64,000 nt of DNA from Whitmania pigra (Eukaryota > Annelida > Clitellata > Hirudinida > Haemopidae): positions 3,059,001 to 3,123,000 of the forward strand of contig JAJTWR010000251.1 in NCBI GenBank assembly GCA_021613335.1, read 5' to 3'. The notes beneath the pieces were generated by a model that was not told where the DNA came from, did no database searches, and was given only the letters and a program-made list of their open reading frames with translations. Positions 1-10,823 of the stretch are shown piece after piece (positions within the stretch are counted from its first letter, which is position 1; the number at the start of each line of letters is the position of its first letter). The translations under genes were made by a program, and so were the position numbers.

Positions 1-10
1 AAGTACGAAC

Positions 11-86
11 CATAATTGCATTATTGCAGGACAACAGATGCCAACTGCCGTAATGGCAAGCAGAAGTATTTTCACTAATCCAAATC
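11..86 (-). CDS. Gene A exon 8: transmembrane segment
   Basis: 76 bp, acceptor tacgattag, donor TATG|gttcgta. Encodes GLVKILLLAITAVGICC then PAIMQLW, a single hydrophobic helix. The donor sequence and the phase 2 junction match gene B exactly; the following tail exon is outside the window. Confidence 0.65.
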
Positions 87-3000
87 CTAATCGTAATGAA
101 ATTACAATTAATGATAATTAATTATTTAAACAATCGAATTATCTCCAACCATATATTTTATATTTCAGTTCGGTTATATTCATATATACCTTTCCTTCTG
201 GTAGAGGGTGTCATACTGGAATCTTAAGAAACAAAACATCAGTATTTTAAGTAAAAGGTATATCAAATAGTGGCAAATCGCAATTTTGTAAATTAACTTA
301 CTTGTGAATGAAGGAGTTATGGGAAACGGAGTCGCAGAAAAATCTAGAAAAGAAAACATTCGTTAATAATAATAATAATAATAATTATAATAATAATAAT
401 AATAATAATAATATCTGGCCAATATGTCAGGTGCTCAAAGGTTCGAGCTGCAGCTCTCTATTGCAAGATGAGAGCTGCAAGATTGGGATATCAGATTAAT
501 ACAGATTGTGATGCAGGCTATGAGTCCAATAAATATTTGGGGCACATGATCCAGACGTGTCCTAGCACAGAAAGACCCCGAAACAAGAAACACAACAACA
601 TTGTGAAAATGCTCGAACGATAGTAGCAAAAAAAAGGCTATACAACAAGCATAAAACCTCGCATCCCAACCAATACTAGTTGGAATACTAGATCTATGCG
701 CCTGGAAAGGTGGGAAGTATCTAGTCCCTGAAGTAGTCGCAGACACAGTTGATTTAGACTATGTCCAGAAGAATGCTCCTTCACTGGCCTCTTTCAAATC
801 GTAAGAAGGCCATATCTAAAAGTTAAATTTTAATAAATGCTATTTTACCTGCAAATTCCAAGCAGTATTTACCGACATGACCTTGTTTGCAGGCGTCGCA
901 CTCTCCAAGGTAAGAATATCTACCGTGACATTGAAAAACTGAGGAACACGGCAAGCTACCTTTCCTTACCTGATTGCACGCTGTCAATTTTGAGGAAAAT
1001 TTTCAGATGAGAAAATGTAAACAAGTCACAGGCTTGCAAATTAGCTCAATCGATTCCTGTGAAATTAGTCGGGCTGGGAGGCAGCACTACATAAAAGCTC
1101 TTGGTGCTGATTCGAATTTCTTAGCCATGTAAAGGACAATGTTTTCTTATTTTCCGAATGGCGGGGAGGACCTTGGTCTCCCTAAATGCACCATTGACCC
1201 TTAAGGCGCAATATAAAGGTAATATAACCATGATTTTCTCAAGGTACAAATAATATAATAATACTTGAATATACAGAAACAACTCCATGCGCACCGCAGA
1301 AGACCCATTTATCTCCATCGCATCTAATATTGCATCGTTTCGTCGCCAGTTTAAGTTCCCTTTTTGGTCGGTCGTTATCACAAATGCAGACTCTTCCATG
1401 CTTTCATCAAGAATTAGCAACATGAATGTTAATTTTATTTGGAAGGTGAAAATATTCGGCAATGTCCTTAATAGTTCTTATGTTTGATACCATTAAGGCT
1501 ATATTTCAAAGTTCAAATAAAATTCATTATTAACTGTTGTACTAGTTTGCGCAGTTTATTCTCGAATTGAAATGATTTAATTATTAATACAACATAATGA
1601 TCTTAGATTACTAATTTTCATTTTCAATAAATATAATAAAATTAGTGTGATCCAAAATTGCCTCGAGTTTTGCATATTTGAAATCATCGCAGTGAATTAT
1701 GCATCTGATGACTGTCATGTTATTTTCTAAAAATGTATTTCCACTTTTGAATTCCTCATAGTTATAAGTAAAACATCCGTAAAAATATGGAAGTGGAGGC
1801 TTTATTGTTGAAAAGGGTACCGAGCCGAATTATTTGTGCAATTAAGGAAACAAATACTCGAACAGCAAATGTTACTCACTTAAGTAAACAGAATAATATT
1901 CATTGGTTCTTGATCCGCAGAATCTGTTTGGAAAATCAGGACATTTCAGCCCGCAAAGATCAATTGGTAATTCATGCTCATTGTCCATGACATCAGCACA
2001 AGAACAATACTCACCAGCCTTTAAAAATATATTTTACACATTGTATGGATACAGCACTAAATGAGTTTGATTTTTGTGTTTAGCATTTGTGTTTAAGTAT
2101 TTGTAGCATTGTAAAACATATTATTAAAGGCGCAACCAGAATTATTTTCGTTATTTTAATTTTGAAAACCTTTTATTAAACTGTTATCACTGTAGAGCTG
2201 ATGTTACTTATGTTATGCCGACAATATTTGATAAATATCAAAATATCGATAATTAAAAACAGTCGAAAAAATATGCTTATCTATTAATATTTGTTATTTA
2301 ACAATTTTAAAAACCCCAACTCCCCTGTATGCGCCACATTGTGAAAAATTAGAGTGGCGAGCATAAATTCAAATGGTAGAAAATTTTCACCCATATTTTC
2401 CCATTTGGATAACTTACAAGGTATTTTAAAATTTACGTTCATAGTCGGCATTTTGAGCGCTCTCCTTGACATTCAAAAAAACTGTCAAAGAAGTGACAAA
2501 AAAATAAAAAGAAAAAAAATTGCTTTAATTTATAACATTGCTACAACACTGAAGTCGCTACATTTTTTTATCACTCCAGTGCTCAGCTCTTTGCAATGGA
2601 ATCGGCTCACAATCACACGATTGCAGCCCAATGTCTATCGCTCTTGCTTCAATTAATCAATTAACATGGAAACTGTTTTAATAACGCGAATATCACTTAT
2701 CTGTTCTGGCACTTCTTCAAATTCAAACGTAAATAGTTTACTCTCAGTTTAGCCATTTCTGTGACGATCAATAAATCTCAGGATCAAACTTTTGAAAATC
2801 TTTGTATCCACCTATCAAAACCGGTTTTCAGCCTTGGACAACTCTAAGTAGGTCTGAACCGAGTACGATCGTTCGACTCTATAACTATTCTCAGAAAATC
2901 AAGATATTAAAAACGGGTTTCACCGAAATTTTTGACAAGGTCGGTTAAGGTGTTAGTAATAAAATTATGTTTTGATAACTATTTTTATGTTTTTATTATA

Positions 3001-4361
3001 ATAAAATATTATTTTAATCAGTTCTACAGATATTCTGCGCGAGGGAATCTGCTAGTAAGTTAATAAAACAAATTTAAATTTAATAGGAAAAAATGTTAGT
3101 TATTACATAAATAGATAAAATATTTTATAAAGCATTTGACATTGGGTTAAAAAGCACTTCAAAGATACTTTTAGAAGTTTTGAAATCCAAGTGCCCAGTC
3201 GAAAAAGAAATAGTACCTTCCTCCCCATAAATATATGTCCCCCTTTCACGCACTTTTGTTGACAAATGATAAAATTATCGGGAAAATCAATAATACCAAA
3301 CACCTTGAAGCAACCTCGGTAAAGCAGAGCATGCTTGAGTTGAGGAAACTCTGTGGCTGAATTGAAAAATGAATTACTTGTTAATTAAAACCGTTAATTA
3401 CTTTTTTGATAAAAAATTACATCCAAATAATAAATGAATTACTTGTTTTCAAATGAATTATTTGTATTTGTATTTAGCCGATTTTAAGTGCCTTAAGCTG
3501 GGTTGCGAACACGATAACGACTGTTCACCGTTGTTCGCAGGCACGCAGCCCTCTACGTCAACTCGCACCAAATTGTTAATTACTTCCTTAATAATAAATT
3601 ACATCCAAGTAATAACCACGGTAATCATACCGAAAGTGTGCATCTCTATCTCGGCAATGTCAAAACCAAGATTGTATTGAGAATTTATCTGGACCTCATC
3701 CTGTAATTTCATTGATGGTTCGCAGTTTATTGTTATTACATCTCCTGACTTGACTTCTGCTGGGTAATCTGAACACCTTGAGGTGCCTGTTGGTCTTTCA
3801 ATGAACATGATTTCAAGAAAATCTAATTGATGGTTGATGACTCACTCACTCACTCACTCACTCACTCACACTCACTCACTCACTCACTCACTCACTCACT
3901 CACTCACTCAACTCACTCACTCACTCACTCACTCACTCACTCACTCACTCACTCACTCACTCACTCACTCACTCACTCACTCACTCACTCACTCACTCAC
4001 TCACTCACTCACTCACTCACTCACTCACTCACTCACTCCACTCACTCACTCACTCACTCACTCACTCACTCACTCACTCACTCACTCACTCACTCACTCA
4101 CTCACTCACTGCAAAAAATGTCGTAATGTTATGCAAATCAATAAAAAAAAACATTCATTTTACTATTTCCTGCGTAGATGACGACAAAATGTATGCTAAA
4201 CTGTTCCTTAAAAATTATTAAAATGATGCCATGCGTCTTATCTGGATAAGAATTGTAAGGCCGACTCTCCATATAGTTTATGTTGCCATCCATCCATACT
4301 GTGACTACTTCGCTAAAATATCTAGCACTAGCGTTCCTGGCTAGATTTAGCGTTGATGAAT
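11..4361 (-). CDS. Gene A: lectin-like/WSC/EGF transmembrane receptor, partial (8 exons)
   Basis: Reconstructed multi-exon gene, read right to left: 4361-4164, 3840-3631, 3356-3217, 2018-1880, about 1803-1662, 1400-1265, 980-849, 86-11. Product: galactose-binding-like domain (two exons), two WSC domains (two exons each), a six-cysteine EGF-like exon, and a hydrophobic segment. WSC domains in known families are extracellular carbohydrate-binding modules, so a cell-surface receptor or lectin role is inferred. Intron phases run 1,1,0,1,0,1,1,2, the same as in gene B. The signal peptide/first exon was not found and the cytoplasmic tail exon lies left of the window. Oddities: a TGAG microsatellite at the exon 2 acceptor, AA instead of AG at the expected exon 5 acceptor, and a GC donor after exon 5. 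It may therefore be a decaying copy. The exon structure is inferred; no transcript was available. Confidence 0.72.
366..413 (+). repeat. (AAT)n microsatellite
   Basis: About 48 bp of taa/aat triplets with one ttat interruption, in the last intron of gene A. Confidence 0.9.
500..800 (+). pseudogene. RLE-type (R2-like) LINE fragment, zinc-knuckle/endonuclease region
   Basis: A decayed plus-strand reading contains C-DAG...-LGHMIQTC followed by RPRNKKHNNIV, the C-x-H-C knuckle and basic stretch that precedes the restriction-like endonuclease of R2-type LINEs. After two stops and a frame change it continues with LDLCAWKGGKYLVP and VVADTVDLDYV, like the endonuclease core. Lies in the last intron of gene A, opposite strand. 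Confidence 0.55.
849..980 (-). CDS. Gene A exon 7: EGF-like repeat
   Basis: Acceptor aattgacag, donor GCAG|gtaaaata, 132 bp. Six cysteines; includes LPCSSVFQCHG, GECDACKQGHVG and KYCLEFA. Same length and phase as gene B exon 31241-31372. EGF-like juxtamembrane stalk by position. Confidence 0.75.
1265..1400 (-). CDS. Gene A exon 6: WSC domain 2, C-terminal half
   Basis: Acceptor gatgaaag, donor TCAA|gtattatt. Encodes RVCICDNDRPKRE, then C-x3-C (CNIRC), FCGAHG and VSVYS, a full WSC C-terminal half. It is paralogous to 31444-31582 (KCYCRDERPDENR ... LSIFS). Confidence 0.72.
1662..1803 (-). CDS. Gene A exon 5: WSC domain 2, N-terminal half (splice sites suspect)
   Basis: Encodes PPLPYFYGCF and a C-x3-C pair (CIIHC), ending YAKLE. 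At the place where gene B has a TTAG acceptor, gene A reads ACAA; the only nearby AG is 4 bases further on and would shift the frame. The exon ends GAG|gcaatttt, a GC-type donor where gene B has gtaatttt. Either the acceptor is non-canonical or this exon is mis-spliced. Confidence 0.55.
1880..2018 (-). CDS. Gene A exon 4: WSC domain 1, C-terminal half
   Basis: Acceptor tttttaaag, strong donor TTAA|gtgagta. Encodes YCSCADVMD, a C-x3-C pair, FCGSR and YYSVYL: the C-x-C ... C-x3-C ... CG(G) ... YSVY ending of WSC domains. Confidence 0.75.
2030..3200. other. Intronic DNA, nothing recognised
   Basis: Intron of gene A between exons 3 and 4. AT-rich; short open frames on both strands show no family motif. 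A stretch near 2560-2650 resembles 38290-38370 loosely. Confidence 0.5.
3217..3356 (-). CDS. Gene A exon 3: WSC domain 1, N-terminal half
   Basis: Acceptor ttcaattcag, donor AAG|gtactatt. Encodes LLYRGCFKVFG and a later C-x3-C pair (CQQKC), the opening Y-x-G-C-F and helix of a WSC domain. Gene B exon 44161-44303 opens with the same LLYRGCF. Confidence 0.7.
3631..3840 (-). CDS. Gene A exon 2: C-terminal half of galactose-binding-like domain
   Basis: Encodes a cysteine pair spaced by a VKSGDVITINC segment and ends in GFDIAEIEMHTF. That matches the last strands of discoidin/fucolectin-type sandwiches, which often end in an acidic (C)EVEV-like strand. The paralogous exon of gene B ends in GLDIAEIEIHSF. 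The acceptor in phase lies at the very edge of the TGAG repeat (3841-3843), while the conserved ttgcag acceptor lies beyond the repeat at 4109-4111. Confidence 0.65.
3839..4110 (-). repeat. (CTCA)n / (TGAG)n microsatellite at a splice acceptor
   Basis: About 270 bp of ctca units with small interruptions near 3868, 3908 and 4037. On the minus (gene A) strand it reads TGAG, so every unit spells GTGAGT, the consensus 5' splice donor, and GAG, a possible acceptor end. It sits between the conserved ttgcag acceptor (4109-4111) and the conserved part of exon 2. The plus-strand Ser-Leu-Thr-His frames are repeat artefacts. Confidence 0.95.
4164..4361 (-). CDS. Gene A exon 1 found: N-terminal half of galactose-binding-like domain
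   Basis: Follows an acceptor (ctgttttag) and ends at donor A|gtaaaatg. It encodes NLARNASARYFSE, then WMDGN and YPDKTHGI. This resembles the start of discoidin/fucolectin domains (N-L-A..A..S, W-x-D-G-N). No counterpart was located for gene B. The domain family is a judgement from pattern only. Confidence 0.55.
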
Positions 4362-4384
4362 CTAAAACAGTTTGTAAAGGTTTC

Positions 4385-5400
4385 TCTTACTCATTATAAT
4401 GTTTGTAATTTGGTCTAAATAACAATGAATCATCTCACGTTAATGTTAAAGTTCCAACTAAACTACTTTGGTTTGATTTATTTTTTTTTGTTTATATTAA
4501 TATCAGATAATGAATATTCTATATTAGTTGTTAAAGAGTAGCCAACATAATCTCTATTTTATATCCAAAAGTACCCGACCGACATGGCTTTTTACCGATA
4601 CGTTATTATTTTCTCTACACTAAGTTGGCTTACACAAATAAAGTAATGACTTCATTAACTACTCTATCTTTGGCTATCAACCTTAATCAAAGTCTCTAGA
4701 GAAATTCAGTCTTTTTTTGTCTCTTGACTTTAGGATAAAAGGAAAAAGGTCACCTTAAAGTTTTACTAGGGGTTGCCCCTTGAAAAAACCTGAAATGACA
4801 TTCCTGTATCTGAGAAAGCAGAGATAGGTGTCTCGGATGACCCTTTCCTTCTGGACGAGCTGCTGGCAAAGCGGCAAACCTGGAATGGAAAGACAGACGG
4901 ATGGATGGACGGATAGCCCGAGTGACAGTGAAGGCAGTTCTAAATGGCATTCATGGTCAAACGTTTGCCAAAGAATGTGGAAACGTTTCTTAAGTATAAG
5001 TATTTTAAGAGCAGCGGGATTATTCCACAAACGTGCTCCAAGTATCGGACGATTTTTATTATTATTAAGAGTTATCATGAATTATTAATACCAGGCATTG
5101 GTAGACGAGTGATTAAGACTTTGGCTTTGGTGCGACTCCATTAGGAGACACCCTTCGCAAGAGCTTTTATAGCTAATATTTTATGATAACTTGGATTCAG
5201 ACATAAAAGAAGTTCGCATTTAAAAATAAGTGTCTAAATTTCTTAAACATAATTTACGGCATTCTCCGACTAAACCCCGGCTAAAATTTGCCGGGGCCGG
5301 GCCGTGGTCCTCTGTCGAATCTTAGTTGTGTTCTTTCCACTAAATCTGCCTATTGGTTCAAATGTATTGTCCCCGCGAAAGTGTTCTAGATCCGCCCCTG
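4385..5400. other. No gene recognised; repeat-like pieces
   Basis: Expected to hold the 5' part of gene A but no exon was recognised. 4750-4960 has overlapping short frames and a ggat-rich stretch; 5270-5310 is a GC-rich patch (cccggctaaaatttgccggggccgggcc) unlike its surroundings, probably repeat-derived. Confidence 0.4.
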
Positions 5401-5720
5401 GTCTGAAACTAATGCTTTCCAGGTTATATCATGTCTTCCTTAGGGCCTCTACCAGTTTTCTTTTTGCGAAATAAGACTTTCCATCTTTATATATTTCAAT
5501 GCCATTCATTCTCCAAACATATTCAATTAGGTTGAGCTATGAGGATATTTCTGATCATAAACCCGATTTTTCGTAGCTGGAAAATTTTTCTGAACAACTT
5601 GGAAATAATTATAGACGTGTCATTCTTCCAAAGCATAAAGTTATCATTATATTTATTCTTAACAAATGGAGGCAAGAACCTCTCCAATGTTTCATCACAA
5701 TTTAAAAATATTTTAATGTC
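5400..5720 (-). pseudogene. Decayed Tc1/mariner-type transposase, C-terminal part
   Basis: Minus-strand frames read LIEYVWRMNGIEIYKDGK followed by SYFAKRKLVEALRK, matching the SPDLNPIENVW...-VY-x-GKQY...L-x-EA block at the C-terminus of Tc1 transposases. Upstream DNA gives LWKNDTSIIISK, a worn form of the QQDNA-HTS motif. Frameshifts and stops throughout; no terminal repeats found. Confidence 0.5.
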
Positions 5721-5754
5721 ATGCGTTTTTATGAAATTCCACCCTCAATATTGT

Positions 5755-5808
5755 TATCATTCTTATTATTATTATTATTACTGTTATTACTATTATTACT
5801 ATTATTGA
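5755..5808 (+). repeat. (TTA)n microsatellite
   Basis: About 50 bp of tta/att triplets with two tac/tgt interruptions. Confidence 0.9.
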
Positions 5809-5899
5809 CCATAAGCAAGCTTGGCTTTTGCAGCATATTAAAATTCGATGAATGTTTTTCATTTAAGATTACCATTGGAATTACCATTGATAGTATTAA

Positions 5900-7240
5900 C
5901 TTTCATCAAGATTAAAATATTTTTGTTCAAAAGATCTGAAATGTCCATTTCATTGTCCCTCGACCTATATACTTTTTCGTGATCGTTTTTTATATTTGAA
6001 AGCTTTCAAATGTTTCTCATAATCAAATATTCCACCACTACACAAGTAGGTAGGTACAATCTACTTGCATACATCGAAAGAAAAGAGACTTTTTTTAATT
6101 TATGGTGTGAGTTTTTGAACTCTTCAACACACATATTTTGCTCCACAGCATTTGTAAAAATGTAAAACTACATGAATATTAATTATTTAGTCGCAATGCA
6201 ACAACTTTATAAGGAAAGGTTCATGGCTGAAGTTTTCTTCTTTCTTTACAGCTGATATTCCAGCAACTTTTATCAATGATAAAAATAATATTTACTAAAG
6301 TATTAAACCGAAATACCATTTGTGTTTAATTTTGAAAGTATTAAAATATGGTTCTTTTGAAGAAGCTTGTCAAAATTTTTGTATGGAACTATCGTCGGAA
6401 ACTTTAAAACTCTAAACCTTTTTACACGGCCTAATTTGGATGATTTGATGAATTTGCAAGCATTTGTCCAATCAAAAATAAATTTTGCACAAGTGTATAA
6501 CATCACGATGAGCATGTCAATTCCAAATTTGACTGTGATAGGTTCAGTATTTTAGGAGTTATGCTAAAAATTAGGGGCGCTTGTGACCTTTTTACTTTTT
6601 TATTATGTATCAAATATAACATCTAATGTCTTTTCTAATGAACAATGGCGTATTAGATAGATAAATATGACATTACATTTCAAAGTTAAATAAATTTGAG
6701 TAATAACACGAGTAATCAAAGATTACTTAAAATATATAATAATAACTTTATATAAAAATTTGATTTTAACATTTGATTGAACCAACCTGTAAATATTCGG
6801 AGATGTAAAACTCCAAGACAAAAACTTCTAATTGACATAGACGAGAAAATTAAGATATTATTCTGCGTAAAAATCTATACGCATGACTTGGGTTTCAGAT
6901 TTCAACAGATTTTAAATCAACTTCCAAATTTTATGTTTCTTCATTAATATGACGTCATAATTTGGCTTTTACTGTTTATGTAAATAACGTGATTATATAC
7001 GTTTACTTACTGATAATCATCAGAGTTGCTTTATCATTTTTTCTAAATCAATTAATTTCCCATATCATAAATCGATGATCGTTTGCTCAAAAATAAATCA
7101 TTACCACCATTACCAAATTTCTAAAATCACTAACAAGTGATATATGCAAATAGTATATATTATTTTTTTATAATATTTTATATATTTATATTTTATTTAT
7201 AATATATTTATTTTATTTTATCATCGATGTTCTTGTTGTT
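5900..7240. other. No gene recognised
   Basis: AT-rich; open frames are short and match nothing known to me. 7150-7215 is almost pure A/T. Confidence 0.5.
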
Positions 7241-7242
7241 TT

Positions 7243-7500
7243 TGTCCCCGTCCTAATCATCTAGTTATGAAATGGACGTTAATAAACAGCCAACCAACCA
7301 GTAACATCATAAGATGTTGTTCAAATCAAGACGTTAATAACAATAACAATAACAATAACAGTAACAGTAACAATAACAATAACAATGACAATAACAATAA
7401 CAATAACAATAACAATAACAATAACAATAACAATAACAATAACAATAACAATAACAACAACAATAACAATAACAATACCGATAATAATAATAATAATGGT
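7243..7500 (+). repeat. SINE tail followed by (AACAAT)n microsatellite
   Basis: 7246-7285 carries the SINE 3' signature (cctaatcatctagttatgaaatgg, acgttaataaa). From about 7330 the DNA is a long aac/aat array ending in aataataat; the Asn-rich and Leu-rich frames across it are not proteins. Confidence 0.85.
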
Positions 7501-7939
7501 TTATTTGTATAGCGCCTCATCCAAGCTTTGTGGTGGTACAAGTTGAGTTTCGAAAACGACAAGCAACTACTGTTACTTTTATCGTCGTTCGCAGACTCTC
7601 TACCCACAGAGCTAACTTGCACGCCAAACAGGGTCGTTCCTTTACAAAAGTATTGCCAATACCAATGCCACTCTTTTGGCAATACTTTTTCTTAAACAAA
7701 AACTTTCAAAACATTCTGCTAACTCCACTCCCTTCCTCTGTCTACAAACATCCTCTTTGTTCTCTCCGTGTGGACTTCACAAATGGATGGCCCAAGAAAC
7801 AAGAATCCTGAAATTTGTACTTTTTGGAAAGTTCTTAGTACTTCCTTTTAGCATGCTATCTCAAATCATTTTCATAGCTAATTTTTTTTTTATTTTGTTT
7901 ATTTATTGTTACTTTTATTTATTGGCTTTATTCATGGAT

Positions 7940-8020
7940 CGCACAGGGACCAGAAAATCCAAATTTAGGACTTTTAGGGACCTTCTACTCCATTTTTTAG
8001 GATTAAAAATAATTTTAAAC
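7940..8020 (+). repeat. End fragment of the element seen at 35150-36419
   Basis: Contains aaatttaggactttta and ggaccttctactc-attttttagga, nearly the same as the left end of the element at 35150. The rest of that element is missing here. Confidence 0.6.
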
Positions 8021-8486
8021 AAATAACTGTATTTAGATCTATTATTCTTTAATAAAATGTAGCTATTAAGAGGGACGTAATTTTGAGGACATTGGGGAAC
8101 GAACCCCGCTGATTTTAGAACAGACGTAAAAATGGTCTCAAGCTTTGCATATTTAATTATATATTTCCCCATATAAAATGCTGAAATGACTAGAGTCGCC
8201 TTATAATAACACAATCATCATAATAAATAATAATTGATTAAACCACTGTTTCTTGTTTCAAAATATACATTTTTTGATACTTTGATGGAAGGTATTTACT
8301 AAGTTCATTTGATCTGACCTCAATACATTTGTTCGAGTTTTAAAATTATAAAATTTCAAATATTATTGTTTTATGTACATTTTTATAAATATTTAAAAAC
8401 AGATCAATAATTTTTCATTTTTCGTTTAACTTCATATGGACTCTCGCTACGTATATAGCTCGTGGTATATAAATGGACATTATGTA

Positions 8487-8569
8487 CAGTCAAATCTCGT
8501 TACTATGCCACCTGTCGGGACTGAGCAAAAGTAACACAGTATCGAGAGTGGCATAGTAGCGAGGGTTTG
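8487..8569. repeat. pogo/Tigger-type terminal hairpin
   Basis: After a TA, the DNA reads cagtcaaatctcgttactat then gccac, and about 45 bp on its imperfect inverse gtggcatagtagcgagg-gtttg. CAGTCAAACCTCG-like ends with a subterminal inverted copy are usual in pogo/Tigger transposons. No partner end or transposase is next to it. Confidence 0.5.
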
Positions 8570-8649
8570 TAAAAGCGGTCTTATTTTCTCAAATAAAAAC
8601 GCCTTTTTCTCCTTCAGCGTAAAGTCGGTTCGCTTGCGTTTCTGAGCCG

Positions 8650-8790
8650 CAATTTGAGCTGAATTTGAAGAAAAATAACAAAAGAACGACTGATTGAAAA
8701 GGGAAAGGTTCTAGAACCAGCCAAAGAATAACAATCAAATCATCTTAGTTATGCAGCGGTCTTTAACCAAATAAATAAAATAAAATAAAT
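8650..8790 (+). repeat. Dispersed repeat, also at 37360-37450, with SINE-like tail
   Basis: aacaaaagaacgactgattg and ggttctagaaccagccaaag recur, slightly changed, inside the hAT element near 37385-37430. 8738-8785 resembles the SINE tail (aatcatcttagttatgcagc). Confidence 0.5.
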
Positions 8791-8888
8791 CGCATTTTCA
8801 AGTCTATTTAAAGATGGATGATGTATCTGTTCCTAAAGAGTTTTTTTAATATATGGGAACGGCAGATAAAGAACGCAATTTGCTATAC

Positions 8889-9110
8889 TAATGCTTGAAG
8901 TTCCTAAAGAAAAACAGGGCAGTTTTTTTTAAGAGGCAACGTTTAAATGTTGTTGAAGAGGTCAACGAATATTTGGCCGTCACAACATCAGAGTTATCGT
9001 ATCTCGATCTCTATCCAAACCTAGAAACTTATATGCATTCCTCAACATTGGATCGCCTGCTATCACAGCAGTGGAAAGATTATTACCACTTCTCAAAGTT
9101 CTTTGAAAAG
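8889..9110 (+). pseudogene. hAT transposase C-terminal remnant
   Basis: Reads EEVNEYLAVTTSEL then LDLYPNL and, after a frame change, a worn form of the SSAPVERLFS dimerisation motif (SPAITAVERLLPL). Typical order for a hAT C-terminus. Ends abruptly at the LINE fragment that follows. Confidence 0.45.
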
Positions 9111-9111
9111 T

Positions 9112-9720
9112 AATGCACTCGAGGCTCTACAAACATCTTAGTAAATTTTCCATAATCTCAGATGATCAATTCGTTTTTAGAAAGGGTCACTTAACCTCCA
9201 TGGCACTAATACATCTTCACACAAAAATTGCAGAATCATCAATCAACCTAAATTTTCTATCAGCATATTCCTGAACTTAGCAAAGGCGTTCGGTAATATC
9301 AATCATGCCATTTTCTTTAAAAAAATTGGATTACTATGGAGTCAGAGGCATCGCTTTGGAATTGTTCAGGACCTACTTGTCAAATAAAACACAACAAGTC
9401 ACCTTCTGAACACAACTTCACCGGTTCAACAAGTTATCTGTGCGTGCCCCAGGGCTCCATTCTAGGTCCATATCTATTCATTATTTATATTAATGACTTG
9501 TGTCGTACTTCTAAGTTATTCGATTTCATTTTATTTGCAGATGACACTAATTTGTTACGTTCTGGCAGTGATCTGCAAACGTTGACAACAAATATTAATA
9601 TTAATCTAAGCATCTTGTTTGATTGGTTCTGTGCCTTCTCTAAATTTAAAAACAGACGAATTACATCCTGTTTCATTCTAAAGCCATTCACTTATTTCGT
9701 TATAGGATGTTGTTATTAAT
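9112..9720 (+). pseudogene. LINE reverse transcriptase fragment (CR1/jockey-like)
   Basis: A frameshifted plus-strand reading gives RLYKHLSKFSIISDDQF, AKAF-like worn motif A, VRGIALELFRTYLS, VPQGSILGP, YINDL and FADDTNLL. These are RT domains 2-5 in order, including the FADD active site. 5' part, endonuclease and tail are missing. Confidence 0.7.
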
Positions 9721-9737
9721 CGTGTACCAGCGTAACC

Positions 9738-10030
9738 TGGAACTTATCCGGGAATACTATCCCGTCTGAGGAAATATTGTGTTGCATTGTATTGTGGGTT
9801 CCAAAACAACCGTTTTCAGGGCTGCCCATATGCTCAGGCATGAAAATGTGCCGCTCAAAACTATACTTTTACCGCGCATACTTTAATTAAATATATAATA
9901 TACTTTTAATTATTATAGGCGGAGCTAATTTTGTTGTTGGAGTGAAGCTATGTTTCTTATTTTTCATCTCATTAAGGCTTTGTGCTGTGTGCAGCTCGGA
10001 CGGTTTTACCAACTTGTTTTGACAAAATAT
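9738..10030 (+). repeat. Dispersed repeat family X, copy 1
   Basis: Begins aacttatccgggaatactat and includes ggttccaaaacaaccgtttt; ends with catctcattaaggctttgtg and gctcggacggttttacc. The same two blocks recur at 40150-40575; the second block alone recurs at 37795-37893 (reverse) and 47460-47560. No protein. Confidence 0.7.
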
Positions 10031-10823
10031 GTTTAATCTAATACCGTATTTTCGCCCATATCACACGCGCGTTATGTTCGATTTTACTTACCGCGCACCC
10101 CCATAAGCGTGCTATAATCGTATGCGTGTTATGCTAGATTAAATTTACATGAATTTGATTCCCGACCAACAAAAATAAAAAATTTAAATGATAGCACAGA
10201 CTTTCACATTGTACTTTTTTTGTAGAAGCTTTAGAATATAATTTTAATTTTAAATAGCTTACAGAAGCATGTGGCAAAACAGTCACGTTAATCATTGCAT
10301 TGTCCGGCTCTCGAATTTGGGTGGTCAACTTGAATTTAGCTGAAATTAATTGGTGGCAACTATAAGAAACTTGTGGGGTGTTGTACTAATTTATTTTTGT
10401 CATAATTATTCAATTATTTGTTACTCATAATTATATTAGATGCTAGAGTTTTCACTTTGTGTGACTGTTTTTTCAGCTCTGTTTTCAGATAGCGATTTGA
10501 TTGGTGCTATTTAACATTTTAGTAGTCAAACATCACTTGCATGGACTTAGTGTAGCAAATGTCTTCAATCTCTTAATGGTCCTGTCATAAAAACTCTTTG
10601 AACACTTTTCAAAACATTCACATTTACATTTATTTATCCAATATTTTACGTGCTCGATGTAATCCCGAAGGGATGTAAAGGCACGGCGAAACAAGAGCTC
10701 ACAAATATGCAGTCTATGAAATAAAAATAAAATAAGATAAGAATAGAATAAAAGTAAGTGAACAGAATGGAATAAAATAAAATAATAGAGACAGGGACAA
10801 AAAACAAACTATAGATTAAAGAA

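Noticed and set aside
435..746. 103-codon minus-strand frame
   Set aside because: It is the antisense of an RLE-type LINE endonuclease fragment, whose motifs read on the plus strand.
1121..1462. 113-codon minus-strand frame
   Set aside because: Overlaps gene A exon 6 in the wrong frame; the WSC cysteine pattern is in the neighbouring frame.
3827..4181. Plus-strand open frames rich in Ser-Leu-Thr-His
   Set aside because: They are the forced translation of a ctca tetranucleotide array; no flanking protein signal.
5539..5915. Hydrophobic plus-strand frames ending in Leu/Tyr runs
   Set aside because: Produced by a tta microsatellite and by the antisense of a Tc1 remnant.
7267..7682. Poly-Asn and poly-Leu frames on both strands
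   Set aside because: Translation of an aac/aat microsatellite next to a SINE tail.
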